Positions 17,677-26,858 of a stretch of DNA of 64,000 nucleotides are shown one piece after another (the stretch's first letter is position 1; every line of letters starts with the position of its first letter). The DNA lies in assembly GCF_000296815.2 (NCBI RefSeq), contig NZ_CAIT01000009.1, forward strand, positions 930,001 through 994,000, in the 5' to 3' direction. Made by a program: the position numbers and the translations under genes. Below the pieces are notes generated by a model. The model saw nothing but the letters and a program-made list of their open reading frames with translations. It searched no databases and had not been told where the DNA came from. The DNA comes from Fibrisoma limi BUZ 3. Its GTDB lineage: Bacteria > Bacteroidota > Bacteroidia > Cytophagales > Spirosomataceae.

Positions 17677-18777
17677 ATGGGACTACAATGTGGAATCGTG
17701 GGCTTACCGAACGTCGGCAAGTCTACTTTGTTCAATGCCATTTCAAGCGGGAAGGCCGAAGCCGCTAATTACCCGTTCTGCACCATAGAGCCGAACGTCG
17801 GCGTTGTGACCGTTCCCGATGAGCGGCTCGATACGCTGGAAAGTTTAGTAAAACCCCAGCGGGTTGTCCCGACGATCATTGAATTCGTCGACATTGCCGG
17901 TCTAGTGAAAGGGGCCAGCCAGGGAGCTGGTCTCGGCAACAAGTTCCTGGCCAATATCCGCGAGGTAGATGCTATCGTTCACGTAATCCGCTGCTTCGAA
18001 GATGAGAACATTGTTCACGTCGAGGGTCGCGTTGATCCGGTGTTCGACAAGGAGATCATCGATGCTGAGCTTCAGTTGAAAGACCTGGAGTCGGTCGATA
18101 AGAAAATTCAGCGGATCGATAAGGCCGCCCGCGTTGGTGATGCCAAAGCCAAAGTTGAACTTGAAATCCTGAAACTGTACAAAGCTGCCCTTGAGCAGGG
18201 AAAAAGCGCCCGGACGGTGCAGGTGTCACCCGAAGAGCAACTAGCCGCCATCGGTGACCTGTCGTTACTGACGGTGAAGCCGGTGATCTACGTAGCAAAC
18301 GTAGACGAAGGCTCCCTGCCGGACGGTAATCAATATTCCGAAAAGCTCAGGGAAGCCGTTAAGGACGAAGGGGCCGAAGTGATTGTGATCAGTGCAGGAA
18401 TCGAGTCGCAGATCGCCGAGATGGAAGACCCCGAAGAACGGCAGTTGTTCCTGGCCGAATACGGTCTCGACGAATCCGGACTGAGTAAACTGATCAAAGC
18501 GTCGTACCGGCTGCTTGGGCTGATCACGTACTTTACCGCCGGCGAGAAGGAAGTTCGGGCCTGGACCATTCACCGCGGCTGGAAGGCTCCGCAGGCGGCC
18601 GGGGTTATCCACTCCGATTTTGAGAGGAAGTTTATTCGGGCGCAGGTTATCAAGCTTCCTGACTACGTTCAATATAAAAATGAAGCGGGCGTGCGGGAAG
18701 CCGGTAAACTATCCGTCGAAGGCAAAGAATACGTTGTGCAGGACGGCGATATTATGGAGTTCCTGCACGGAGCTTAA
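17677..18777 (+). CDS. ychF: Redox-regulated ATPase YchF (Obg-family)
   Basis: YchF/OLA1, a conserved ATPase of the Obg class of P-loop proteins that binds ribosomes. The P-loop GLPNVGKST is near the N-terminus, DIAGLVKGASQGAGLGN is the switch region, and NVDE replaces the GTPase NKxD motif, the hallmark of the ATP-preferring YchF group. A coiled insertion and the C-terminal TGS domain (AWTIHRGWKAPQAAGVIHSDFE) complete the 366-residue protein, the usual length. The ATG at 17677 is chosen over the TTG-like upstream extension, which runs through the tandem repeats. Confidence 0.96.
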   Translation: MGLQCGIVGLPNVGKSTLFNAISSGKAEAANYPFCTIEPNVGVVTVPDERLDTLESLVKPQRVVPTIIEFVDIAGLVKGASQGAGLGNKFLANIREVDAIVHVIRCFEDENIVHVEGRVDPVFDKEIIDAELQLKDLESVDKKIQRIDKAARVGDAKAKVELEILKLYKAALEQGKSARTVQVSPEEQLAAIGDLSLLTVKPVIYVANVDEGSLPDGNQYSEKLREAVKDEGAEVIVISAGIESQIAEMEDPEERQLFLAEYGLDESGLSKLIKASYRLLGLITYFTAGEKEVRAWTIHRGWKAPQAAGVIHSDFERKFIRAQVIKLPDYVQYKNEAGVREAGKLSVEGKEYVVQDGDIMEFLHGA

Positions 18778-18789
18778 TCATGAAAGAGG

Positions 18790-18812
18790 GCGGCTGAAAA
18801 GCCGCTTTTTTT
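18790..18812 (+). terminator. Rho-independent terminator after ychF
   Basis: Perfect stem GCGGCT / AGCCGC with a GAAA loop and a run of T, 12 bp after the ychF stop. Confidence 0.88.
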
Positions 18813-19054
18813 GTTTCTTCCAGCAGTTAGTCTAACAGACGATAGATCTTATTCTGGATAATCTATATTCAGTAATTATATATCAAAATTATACAATAAT
18901 AACCTATAAAATTATGTCAAAATCGGTGATAACCGTATAAAATATTTAATTGTACGCAATAAACTACTTAGCCTACATTTACAGTATAGATTAAATCATT
19001 CACCATTCGTATGAACGGATACTCAACGCAAACACTCTTCCTCTTTTCAGCCAG

Positions 19055-20443
19055 ATGCAAACAGTTTTATTCATTATGGTGCCTATCCCTAGTCACTATA
19101 ACGCAAACTATGGCCTAGCCAACTGGTTACAGCAACACAACTACCGAATCGTTTACGCCGGTACCCCTTCCCTAAAGCAGCACGTCGAAGAACAGGGTTT
19201 CGACTTTAAAGAACTAACCTACCTGATCGAATACTTTCCGGCGGGAATCCGCACAAAGCTGCACCATCTATGGCGCAGTCTCCGCGACTCAAGCCATCTG
19301 CGAACTCGTTACCGAGACTATCGAACAACCCTCCAGTCCCTTCAGGCTTTGTGCGATCAGGTGCGCCCGGATTATATTCTGATTGACGAGCACCTGAGTT
19401 ACTACTATTACCTGCTTCACGACAAAGCCCCCAACGTATTTTTCATTCATTCCAAGCCACCCACCCAACCCCTGCCGGCCATCCCACCGTTGGAATACGC
19501 GGTGCCCTTACAGAACAACCTGCTCGGACGACTACGTGCGTGGGCTATGTGGCAACCGTATCTGCTCCGTCGCCATATCGGGCGACTACAACGGCGAGCT
19601 ATTTTCCTAGGCAAAAACGACATGTACTTTGTGGAGCGCCATGCCCGCCGAAATGGGCTGGATCCGTCAACCATAGCCATGCGTAACAACGCCCTGTATG
19701 ACCTGGTCAAAGGCGTACAGCGCCTGCATATTGTGCCCCGCTGCCTGGAATATCCCTGGTATAAACCTGCCCCGAACGAGCATTTCTTCCGTCGGCCGTA
19801 CGAGCGCCACGATGCCCGTTTTGCTTCTACCAACTGGCAATCCATCGAACCTATTTTAGATAAAAGGGCCAGAGAAGGCCATAGGCTGCTCTACGTATCG
19901 CTGGGTACGCTGAGCAAGAAGCACGCTGATTTATGCGTACACTTTCTAAACCAGGTCATTGAAGCCGTTAGGCCCCTCCACGGTGTGCAGGTTATTATGG
20001 TGACGAATAAGCTGGACATCCACCCTACCGAAAACACCCCACCCCACGTGCATCTGATGCCCAGCGTACCGCAGCAGCGATTACTGCTTTACTGCGATCT
20101 GATGCTTACGCATGGCGGTATGAATTCCGTTACCGAATGCCTGGTTGCCGGTGTACCCATGCTGGTATATCCCCTTAATCTAACCAGCGATCAACCAGGC
20201 AATGCAGCCCGCGTCCGATTTCACGGTTTAGGGCTAGCCGGAACCCTGCGCCGGGCCTCCAGTATGCGCCTTCGTCAGCAGATCGAAGCATTACTCGGCG
20301 ACCCTGCTTACCACGAGCGCGTAGAATTGCTCGGGCAGCAATTCGCAGCCGAAATACGCGAGCAGGAACGAAGTATCCTGCCCGTATTCGGCTATCAGCC
20401 AACGCCTTCGCTTACCAGCCCCCACCCCGTTACTGCCGACTAA
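19055..20443 (+). CDS. GT1/MGT-type glycosyltransferase
   Basis: UDP-glucosyl/glucuronosyl transferase-like enzyme of 462 residues with GT-B fold. The N-terminus (FIMVPIPSHYNANYGLANWL) resembles the acceptor domain of MGT enzymes, and the C-terminal donor site HGGMNSVTECLVAGVPMLV followed by SDQPGNAARV is the classic GT1 signature. Such enzymes decorate lipids, carotenoids or natural products. A GT2 gene follows after 54 bp and probably shares its transcript. The upstream 240 bp are AT-rich. The substrate is unknown. Confidence 0.88.
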   Translation: MQTVLFIMVPIPSHYNANYGLANWLQQHNYRIVYAGTPSLKQHVEEQGFDFKELTYLIEYFPAGIRTKLHHLWRSLRDSSHLRTRYRDYRTTLQSLQALCDQVRPDYILIDEHLSYYYYLLHDKAPNVFFIHSKPPTQPLPAIPPLEYAVPLQNNLLGRLRAWAMWQPYLLRRHIGRLQRRAIFLGKNDMYFVERHARRNGLDPSTIAMRNNALYDLVKGVQRLHIVPRCLEYPWYKPAPNEHFFRRPYERHDARFASTNWQSIEPILDKRAREGHRLLYVSLGTLSKKHADLCVHFLNQVIEAVRPLHGVQVIMVTNKLDIHPTENTPPHVHLMPSVPQQRLLLYCDLMLTHGGMNSVTECLVAGVPMLVYPLNLTSDQPGNAARVRFHGLGLAGTLRRASSMRLRQQIEALLGDPAYHERVELLGQQFAAEIREQERSILPVFGYQPTPSLTSPHPVTAD

Positions 20444-20497
20444 TACGCGCTGTAGACAGCAACTCTTCCTCTTTAAACCAATCTGTTTCTATACGTT

Positions 20498-21373
20498 ATG
20501 ATTTATTTTAACAGCCTACCCCAATGGGTACAGGCTCACCGGTTCGCGTACGACCCCAGCAACGTACCGGCTGAACTCCTGTGCAAACTTCGCACCCGTC
20601 TGGCTCGTTTTCAGGAGTCGAAGCCGGAGGTCTCGATTATCATCCCGGCCTACAACGAAGAAGAAAGCCTGCTCAACATGCTTTCTTCGCTGGCTCGCCA
20701 GAAAACACTGTATCCAACTGAACTGATTGTCGCCAACAACAACTCGAAAGACCACACGCAGGACCTCCTCGATCAAGTTGGGGTTCGCACCTTGCAGGTA
20801 ACCGATCAGGGAGCCGCCTTTGCCCGTCAGGCCGCTCTGCAGGCAGCGAAGGGGCGATTCATCGTCAATGCCGACGCCGACTGCTTGTATCCGCCAACCT
20901 GGATAAACGCACTCATCGAACCGCTGCATAATCGTGTCACATCCTGCACCTACGGTACGTATTCGTTTTTGCCCAGCGCCGTTAATTCACGCAAAGCGCT
21001 GTGTATCCATGAAACAGCGGCTCAGCTTATATTCCGGCTCCGTCGGCTTCGGGGGTATGAATGCGTTAATGTGATGGGCTTTAATTTCGCTTTCCGACGA
21101 GACGATGCATTATCCGTTGGCGGATTCAATACGTCGTTCCGGCGTGGCATCGACGCTGCCAGCGACGACGGCTGGATGGCGATGACCCTTTCAGCAAAAG
21201 GCCAGATCAGGCAGGTAAAAAGAGACGCCTACGTCTGGACCAGTGACCGTCTGCTGGTCAAAGATGGCGGAGTACCAAAAGCATTCGCAAAGCGGTTGAC
21301 GAATGAACTACGACGGGCAAGCCGCTACCTGCGCCCGGCGGATCTGCCCGTTGCGAAGCCATCTGCCACGTAG
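20498..21373 (+). CDS. GT2-family glycosyltransferase
   Basis: Family 2 glycosyltransferase of 291 residues. Motifs seen are VSIIIPAYNEEESLLNML at about residues 47-64, NNSKDHTQD for nucleotide binding, NADADCLYPPTW for the metal site, and a later DDGWMA block matching the catalytic ED region. It lacks obvious membrane helices. It is paired with the GT1 gene just upstream, so both may act on the same glycolipid; this is inferred from position only. Confidence 0.88.
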   Translation: MIYFNSLPQWVQAHRFAYDPSNVPAELLCKLRTRLARFQESKPEVSIIIPAYNEEESLLNMLSSLARQKTLYPTELIVANNNSKDHTQDLLDQVGVRTLQVTDQGAAFARQAALQAAKGRFIVNADADCLYPPTWINALIEPLHNRVTSCTYGTYSFLPSAVNSRKALCIHETAAQLIFRLRRLRGYECVNVMGFNFAFRRDDALSVGGFNTSFRRGIDAASDDGWMAMTLSAKGQIRQVKRDAYVWTSDRLLVKDGGVPKAFAKRLTNELRRASRYLRPADLPVAKPSAT

Positions 21374-21380
21374 TGATTAC

Positions 21381-22673
21381 TCACTTTCGCTTATTCACCC
21401 CCACCCGTACGTAGCCAACCAGTTGATCGGCACGCGCTGCGGGTGGGCGGTGATATACGAACACCTCATAATCATTCTCTGTGGCGGAGTAATCCCCCTC
21501 TATCAGCGACTCGTCGGTTTTGGGCGGATTACTCGTCGTCTGCATAGCGTAGTTATAATTGTATACGCCCTGTTTCAGCAGAATAGCCGCCCGGTAGGCG
21601 TTCAGCGCCGGATCGTAGGTCATCCGGTTGCGGTCGTTCAGAAGCCATAGGTTAAACGCGCCGTTGACGTATACATCGACGCCGGGCTGCTCGTTAATCC
21701 GGAGCGTAAAAACGGTTTCGATGTAATCGCCGTTGATCGCACCATTACCCGTTTCGCGATTATCGATAATGTACTGGCCGTTAAAATCATCACTCTGAAT
21801 ATAAGCCCCCCGGCTCCGGGGTTGATCGGCCAGCACATACGCAATGTTCCGGTCGGGTCGGCGGTCGATGCGGTCGATATAGTTGGACCGCGACAGCACC
21901 GTTCGCGTATCAAAGAATCGATACTCATTTCCTCCAGGCATGGTATTGCTCAGGTCGACGAGCCGGTATTCCAGCACCTGGTCAAACGCCCGTACGTTGG
22001 TAGGCCGCAGTCCCCGGATCACCTTATCGTCGCGGTAGTTCTGCCGTATTACCACCCGAAAGTCATCCTGGGGCGAAATGACCTGGTACCCTTTGTAGCT
22101 GACCGTCATGTCGATCTGCTGATCCGTAAACTGCCGGGCCGGGTCGGTCGAAAAGCGGATGCCGGCCGCCACAACCAGCCGGTTCTGGTACGTAATGAAC
22201 CGCCGGGTGAAGATGGTGTTGTTCCGGTTGCGCTCGTCATATACAACCAGTACATAGTTACCCGGTAGTTTTACCCGCGGCAAGGTTAATCGGTAGTGAT
22301 AATACGGAATCTTCGTATTGATCGACACCTGGTAATCCGTGATGGCATTATCGTTGTATTCGTACGTAAATTCGATATCATTCAGAACAGACTGCTGCCA
22401 GTCGGCATTGCAATGAAGCAGTCGGGCGCGGAACGAACGGTAGTTGGCCGTCAGATCGTCAAATTCCAACTGAAGGGGCGTTCCATCATCGAGCGAAACG
22501 ACCGGCGGATTCAGCGTTTCGGAGGGCGTATCGACCGTACTGCCCACCTGTGGGTACAACAATACCGTGCGAATCTGTGGATCGTAAATCTGATCGATGG
22601 TCCGAACTTGTTGCCCAACCGCCGGAATGGTCAGCAGGCTGGTAAAAAAAAAGAGTAGTCGATAAATAGTCAT
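21381..22673 (-). CDS. Type IX secretion system plug protein (DUF5103)
   Basis: DUF5103/PlugT9SS family protein; relatives plug the unused SprA translocon pore of the T9SS at the outer membrane. The ATG at 22673 gives a clean signal peptide (TIYRLLFFFTSLLTIPAVGQQ). The family blocks YDPQIRTVLLYP, LEFDDLTANYRSFRARLLHCNADW and TYQNRLVVAAGI are visible in order, and the 430-residue length is typical. It is the only secretion component in the window and is convergent with the GT2 gene; it serves the T9SS cargo proteins encoded in the island only in a general sense. Confidence 0.85.
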   Translation of the reverse strand: MTIYRLLFFFTSLLTIPAVGQQVRTIDQIYDPQIRTVLLYPQVGSTVDTPSETLNPPVVSLDDGTPLQLEFDDLTANYRSFRARLLHCNADWQQSVLNDIEFTYEYNDNAITDYQVSINTKIPYYHYRLTLPRVKLPGNYVLVVYDERNRNNTIFTRRFITYQNRLVVAAGIRFSTDPARQFTDQQIDMTVSYKGYQVISPQDDFRVVIRQNYRDDKVIRGLRPTNVRAFDQVLEYRLVDLSNTMPGGNEYRFFDTRTVLSRSNYIDRIDRRPDRNIAYVLADQPRSRGAYIQSDDFNGQYIIDNRETGNGAINGDYIETVFTLRINEQPGVDVYVNGAFNLWLLNDRNRMTYDPALNAYRAAILLKQGVYNYNYAMQTTSNPPKTDESLIEGDYSATENDYEVFVYHRPPAARADQLVGYVRVGVNKRK

Positions 22674-22771
22674 TCGAAGCGGAAATCGAAACGCACGGTA
22701 AGTTAACGAACGTCCGGCGCTATAGTTACACAAAACTAGTTAGTTTGCATTTTTATCAGTTGTCCGCCATT

Positions 22772-23686
22772 ATGGTTGAATACAATCCTAAAGACTGGAT
22801 CCGGTTTATTCTGGCTTACAACCGGGCCGACACCGTCCGGAAGCTGTTGCCTGCGCTGATGGGTATTGGCGTTTATGCGCTGATTGTTGTGATCCTCATC
22901 GACAAGCTGGACCTAACCGAGAATGCCCACCTCAAGAACGTATCGCTGGTGCACACACTGCTCAGTTTCGTTATCTCCATGCTGCTGGTATTCCGGACCA
23001 ACACTGCCTACGATCGCTGGTGGGAAGGCCGCAAACTCTGGGGTTCGCTGGTCAACAACAGCCGCAACCTGGCTATCAAGATCGATCAGTTAATTGGTCC
23101 GGAACAGAGCGAAGCCCGACAGTTCTTTCAGGTCATGATTCCTAATTTTGCGTTTGCTCTCAAGAATCACCTGCGTCAGGTAGTAGCCGAAGCTGAATTC
23201 ACGAATAGCGATACGTTCCGGTTCACAGACCTGCGTCGGCATGAACACATTCCTCAGCAAATTTCGCTGGCTATTTTCGGCAAGATCAACGAACTCCAGC
23301 GGCAGGGCGTTTTGCAGCTCGAACACCTGCTGGTGCTCAATGCCGAAGCGCAGTCGCTTATGGACATCTGCGGAGCCTGCGAGCGTATCCGGAATACGCC
23401 CATTCCGTACTCCTACAGCTCGTTCATCAAGAAATTCATTGTGATTTACTGCTTCACACTCCCCATAGGTTACGTATCAAATTTACATTACCTGGTGGTT
23501 CCGTTCGTGGTGTTTGTTTTCTACGTATTGGCGAGTCTGGAAATCATTGCGGAAGAAATTGAAAATCCGTTTGGAACCGACGCCAACGACCTGCCCACCG
23601 AGGACATTTGTCAGGGTATCCGCAAAACCGTTCTGCAAGCCTTGTCGGCACCGGCTCCTGCTGCCATTCAATCGCCGAAGGATTGA
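22772..23686 (+). CDS. Bestrophin-like anion channel (YneE family)
   Basis: Inner-membrane protein of the bacterial bestrophin family, forming pentameric chloride/anion channels. Signature residues FRTNTAYDRWWEGRKLWG follow the second hydrophobic segment, and later membrane segments (FIVIYCFTLPIGYVSNL; YLVVPFVVFVFYVLASL) end with EIENPFGTDANDLP, a conserved bestrophin block. The ATG at 22772 is preferred over an upstream TTG. The gene is divergent from the T9SS plug gene with 98 bp between starts. Confidence 0.9.
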   Translation: MVEYNPKDWIRFILAYNRADTVRKLLPALMGIGVYALIVVILIDKLDLTENAHLKNVSLVHTLLSFVISMLLVFRTNTAYDRWWEGRKLWGSLVNNSRNLAIKIDQLIGPEQSEARQFFQVMIPNFAFALKNHLRQVVAEAEFTNSDTFRFTDLRRHEHIPQQISLAIFGKINELQRQGVLQLEHLLVLNAEAQSLMDICGACERIRNTPIPYSYSSFIKKFIVIYCFTLPIGYVSNLHYLVVPFVVFVFYVLASLEIIAEEIENPFGTDANDLPTEDICQGIRKTVLQALSAPAPAAIQSPKD

Positions 23687-23760
23687 TAATCAGCGAGGAG
23701 GATTGGGAATATGGCGAATGATTCCCTATTTTGTAGTCCATACGCCATCGCCTTTTCTCC

Positions 23761-24564
23761 ATGATCATGACCACCCTGAAGGCCTGTCCGAACTGTTCGG
23801 CGGACCTGGAGACTACGTATCAGTTTTGTCCGCAATGCGGCCAGAATGCCCACATTCACCGCTTCAACCTGCCGCACATTTTTCACGAAATCTTTCACGC
23901 GCTGACCCACGCCGACAAGGGTGTGCTTCATTTGCTGAAAGAACTGGCAATCCGGCCGGGTATTGTGGCCCGCGAGTATGTGCTGGAAGGAAAACGGAAG
24001 AAGTATATTAACCCGTTTACATTTCTGGTGCTGATGCTGGGGATTACGCTGTTCGTGAACTCCATCTTCCATCCCTACACCCGCGAGAGCAGCACTCAAC
24101 CTACGTCGGCCACGCAAAGCGCTGAACCGGCCGAGGTACGACAGATGCGGGCAAAGTTTATGGAGCGTCGGAAGAACTTCCAGACCTTTGTTGAGAAACG
24201 GAATAACTTGGTCATTTTTCTGGCTATTCCCCTGTTCGCGCTGGTGTACTGGCTCTTTTTTCTGCACTCAGGCATCAACTACGCCGAACATTTTGTCGCT
24301 CAGGTATTCTTCTCCGGCTTCTACTCACTGCTGACGCTGGCACTGCTGGCCCCTTTGAAAACTTACATGACGCAACCAAATCAGTTTGCGGCACTACAGC
24401 TACTGCTGCAATTTCTGTTTCTAAGCTTTGCGTACTACCAGTTTATGGGGCCAGACCGTTCGTGGCGACTAGCCAAAGCCAGTCTGGCAACCTTACTGGC
24501 TTTAGTAGTCTGGGTCATTTTTTCGTTTGGAGCCGGGTACTTATACATCCGGTACGGCGGCTAG
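23761..24564 (+). CDS. DUF3667 membrane protein with zinc ribbon
   Basis: Protein of 267 residues that starts with a zinc ribbon (CPNC...CPQCGQ), then the DUF3667 block (FNLPHIFHEIFHALTHADKGVLHLLKELAIRPG, REYVLEGKRKKYINPFTFLVL) and four or five membrane segments. The function of the family is unknown. Two ATG codons at 23761 and 23767 are both possible starts. It is convergent with the ABC-F gene, only three bases apart. Confidence 0.85.
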   Translation: MIMTTLKACPNCSADLETTYQFCPQCGQNAHIHRFNLPHIFHEIFHALTHADKGVLHLLKELAIRPGIVAREYVLEGKRKKYINPFTFLVLMLGITLFVNSIFHPYTRESSTQPTSATQSAEPAEVRQMRAKFMERRKNFQTFVEKRNNLVIFLAIPLFALVYWLFFLHSGINYAEHFVAQVFFSGFYSLLTLALLAPLKTYMTQPNQFAALQLLLQFLFLSFAYYQFMGPDRSWRLAKASLATLLALVVWVIFSFGAGYLYIRYGG

Positions 24565-24567
24565 CTG

Positions 24568-26520
24568 TCAGGCCAGCTTTTTTTCCCACTCTTCGGCTTC
24601 CAGCATGGCGGTTTCCCACTGCGCCTGAAGCTGATCCAGTTGTTGGGTCAGTCGCTGGTATTCTTCGTTTTTCTTCTGTAGAGCCCCATTATCGCCGTAG
24701 GTTGTCGGATCGGCCAGTTCGGCTTCCAGCTTTTTTTTGCGGCTTTCCAGTTCGCTGATGCGGGATTCGGCTTCTTCGGCCTGCTGCGTCAGTTTCTTCA
24801 GCGTGCGCTGCCATTCCTTCCGTTCGTCGTCTGTAGCCTGGGGCTTGGGAGTCGGAGCCTGGGGTTTGGGAGCGGCCACCGGCTGGCTGTTACCCTTGGC
24901 CCCCTGTCCTGCGCCCTCGGCCTTACGCTCTTCCAGCCACCACTCGTATTCGTCGTACGTACCGGGGTATTCTTTGATCTGCTCGTCTTCGATGTACCAG
25001 ATTTTGTTGGCAATCTGCGAAACGAAATACCGGTCGTGGGAAACGACGATGTACGTACCTTCATACTGCTCCAGCGCCTGAATCAGGATGTTCACCGACT
25101 GCATGTCGAGGTGGTTGGTCGGCTCGTCAAGCAGCAGGAAGTTGGCCTGCGACAACAGCACCTTAGCCAGCGCAACCCGCGACTTTTCGCCCCCGGACAG
25201 CACCTTGATTTTCTTGAAGACCTCATCGCCCGAAAACAGGAAACAGCCGAGTACGCCCCGCAATTCACCTTCGCTTTTGGTGGGGTTGGCGTGTTTTAGC
25301 TCTTCCAGCATGTTATCCTCAATGTTCAGCGATTCGAGCTGGTGCTGGGCGTAGAAGCTGAACGATACGTTATGCCCCAGTTGTCGGCGTCCCTCGTTCA
25401 GTGGCTCCGTACCGGCAATAATCCGCAGCAGCGTGGATTTACCGCGACCATTGGCACCGATCAGCGCTACCTTATCGCCCCGTTCAAGCCGGATGTCGGC
25501 GTGGGTCATGATACGTTTGGGACCGTAATGCTTTGTAATGTCTTCAAGATGCAGGATATGACGCCCTGGCTGAGTCGAAAACTGAAATTTGAAGTTTACC
25601 CGAGCCGTCTCATCAATCACTGCATCGACTAGTTCCATACGGGCCAGTTGCTTCACCCGGCTCTGTGCCTGCTTGGCTTTAGTGGCCTTTGCTTTGAATC
25701 GCTCGATAAATCGCTCCGTCTGCCGGATTTTGGCCTGCTGGTTTTCGTAAGCTCCTCGCTGTATTTCGTTACGCAGGGCTTTCTCCTCCAGATAGAACGA
25801 ATAGTTGCCGGGGTAGTAGTTGAGTTTAGCACCCGATACCTCCACCGTTACGTCGATGACATTATCGAGAAACTCGCGGTCGTGCGAGACTACCAATACG
25901 GCCCCTTCATAGGTCTGAATGTATTTCTCCACCCACTGAATCGACGGCAGGTCAAGGTGGTTGGTCGGCTCGTCAAGCATCAGCAATGACGGTTTCTGCA
26001 AAAGCAGTTTGGCCAGCATCACCCGCATCCGCCAGCCCCCCGAAAACTGTTTTAATGGTTTTTCCAGATCGTCGGTGGAGAAACCAAGCCCTTCCAGAAT
26101 TTCTTCCGCCCGCGACTGGATGGTGTACCCGTCGAGGGCGTCGAATTCCTCCTGGGCTTTACCAAGCTTATCGACCAGATCGTCGGTGTAGTTGGTTTCC
26201 ATCTGGTGCAGCAGCTTGTCGATTTGCTTCTGGAGCTTGTTCTGCCGCTCAAACGCCTGCATCGCCACGGCCAGAATTGACTCGTCGGTCTGGTACGACA
26301 GCAGGTCCTGATTCAGGAAACCGATGGTAACGTCGCCGGCTTTGGAGATCGTACCACCGTCAGGCTGGTACTCGCCGTTGATAATCCGCAGCAGAGTGGA
26401 TTTACCCGTACCGTTGAGGCCAATCAGACCGATTTTCTGGTTTGGTTTGATGTGCAGCGACGCGTTCTCATACAACGCCCGGCTGCCGAGGTAATACGAC
26501 AGGTTGGTAATGGAAATCAT
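24568..26520 (-). CDS. ABC-F family ATPase
   Basis: Soluble ABC-F protein with two ATP-binding domains and no membrane part; such proteins act on ribosomes, for example as translation factors or antibiotic-resistance protectors. Walker A motifs are GLNGTGKST and GANGRGKST, signature motifs are FSGGWRMRV and LSGGEKSRV, and both Walker B sites end in DEPTNHLD. The linker between domains carries many Lys/Arg (KAKATKAKQAQSRVKQL), and the C-terminal coiled coil (about residues 545-650) is preceded by a Pro/Gln-rich stretch. At 650 residues it resembles Uup/YheS-like members. Which subfamily it belongs to I cannot settle by eye. Confidence 0.93.
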   Translation of the reverse strand: MISITNLSYYLGSRALYENASLHIKPNQKIGLIGLNGTGKSTLLRIINGEYQPDGGTISKAGDVTIGFLNQDLLSYQTDESILAVAMQAFERQNKLQKQIDKLLHQMETNYTDDLVDKLGKAQEEFDALDGYTIQSRAEEILEGLGFSTDDLEKPLKQFSGGWRMRVMLAKLLLQKPSLLMLDEPTNHLDLPSIQWVEKYIQTYEGAVLVVSHDREFLDNVIDVTVEVSGAKLNYYPGNYSFYLEEKALRNEIQRGAYENQQAKIRQTERFIERFKAKATKAKQAQSRVKQLARMELVDAVIDETARVNFKFQFSTQPGRHILHLEDITKHYGPKRIMTHADIRLERGDKVALIGANGRGKSTLLRIIAGTEPLNEGRRQLGHNVSFSFYAQHQLESLNIEDNMLEELKHANPTKSEGELRGVLGCFLFSGDEVFKKIKVLSGGEKSRVALAKVLLSQANFLLLDEPTNHLDMQSVNILIQALEQYEGTYIVVSHDRYFVSQIANKIWYIEDEQIKEYPGTYDEYEWWLEERKAEGAGQGAKGNSQPVAAPKPQAPTPKPQATDDERKEWQRTLKKLTQQAEEAESRISELESRKKKLEAELADPTTYGDNGALQKKNEEYQRLTQQLDQLQAQWETAMLEAEEWEKKLA

Positions 26521-26551
26521 AGCGCAAATTTACCAAAAATAGAACGGAACG

Positions 26552-26583
26552 TTGCGTTATTTAATTCCACTGGCGTATATTTG
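26552..26583 (+). promoter_or_regulatory. Promoter of tRNA-Thr
   Basis: TTG at 26552-26554 and TATATTTG at 26576-26583 with 21 bp between them match the Bacteroidota -33/-7 boxes; the tRNA begins 20 bp after the -7 box. Confidence 0.65.
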
Positions 26584-26602
26584 CACCCGCTTCATCGCAA
26601 TT

Positions 26603-26675
<73 letters not shown>

Positions 26676-26789
26676 CATTTTTTGAATCAGGGTTAATCAG
26701 TTTTTGAGCATTTACGCTCTTAATCAACTGGTTAACCCTTTTTACTTTATCATACCTTACGATAAAGAATAAGGTTTTATACAGTTTAT

Positions 26790-26809
26790 TCGTCCCCTCC
26801 TTCGTCCCC
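26790..26809 (+). repeat. Left pair of TCGTCCCC repeats (putative integrase arm sites)
   Basis: TCGTCCCC at 26790-26797 and 26802-26809, start-to-start distance 12 bp. The same pair with the same spacing and orientation occurs near attR. They fit arm-type binding sites for the tyrosine integrase. Confidence 0.65.
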
Positions 26810-26858
26810 CGTACCGAATTAATTAGTACATTGGTAGTGACCAAACCAGTTATTTCAA

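Noticed and set aside
21822-22658. Long plus-strand frames opposite the T9SS plug gene
   Set aside because: Antisense shadows; the minus-strand protein has a signal peptide and family motifs.
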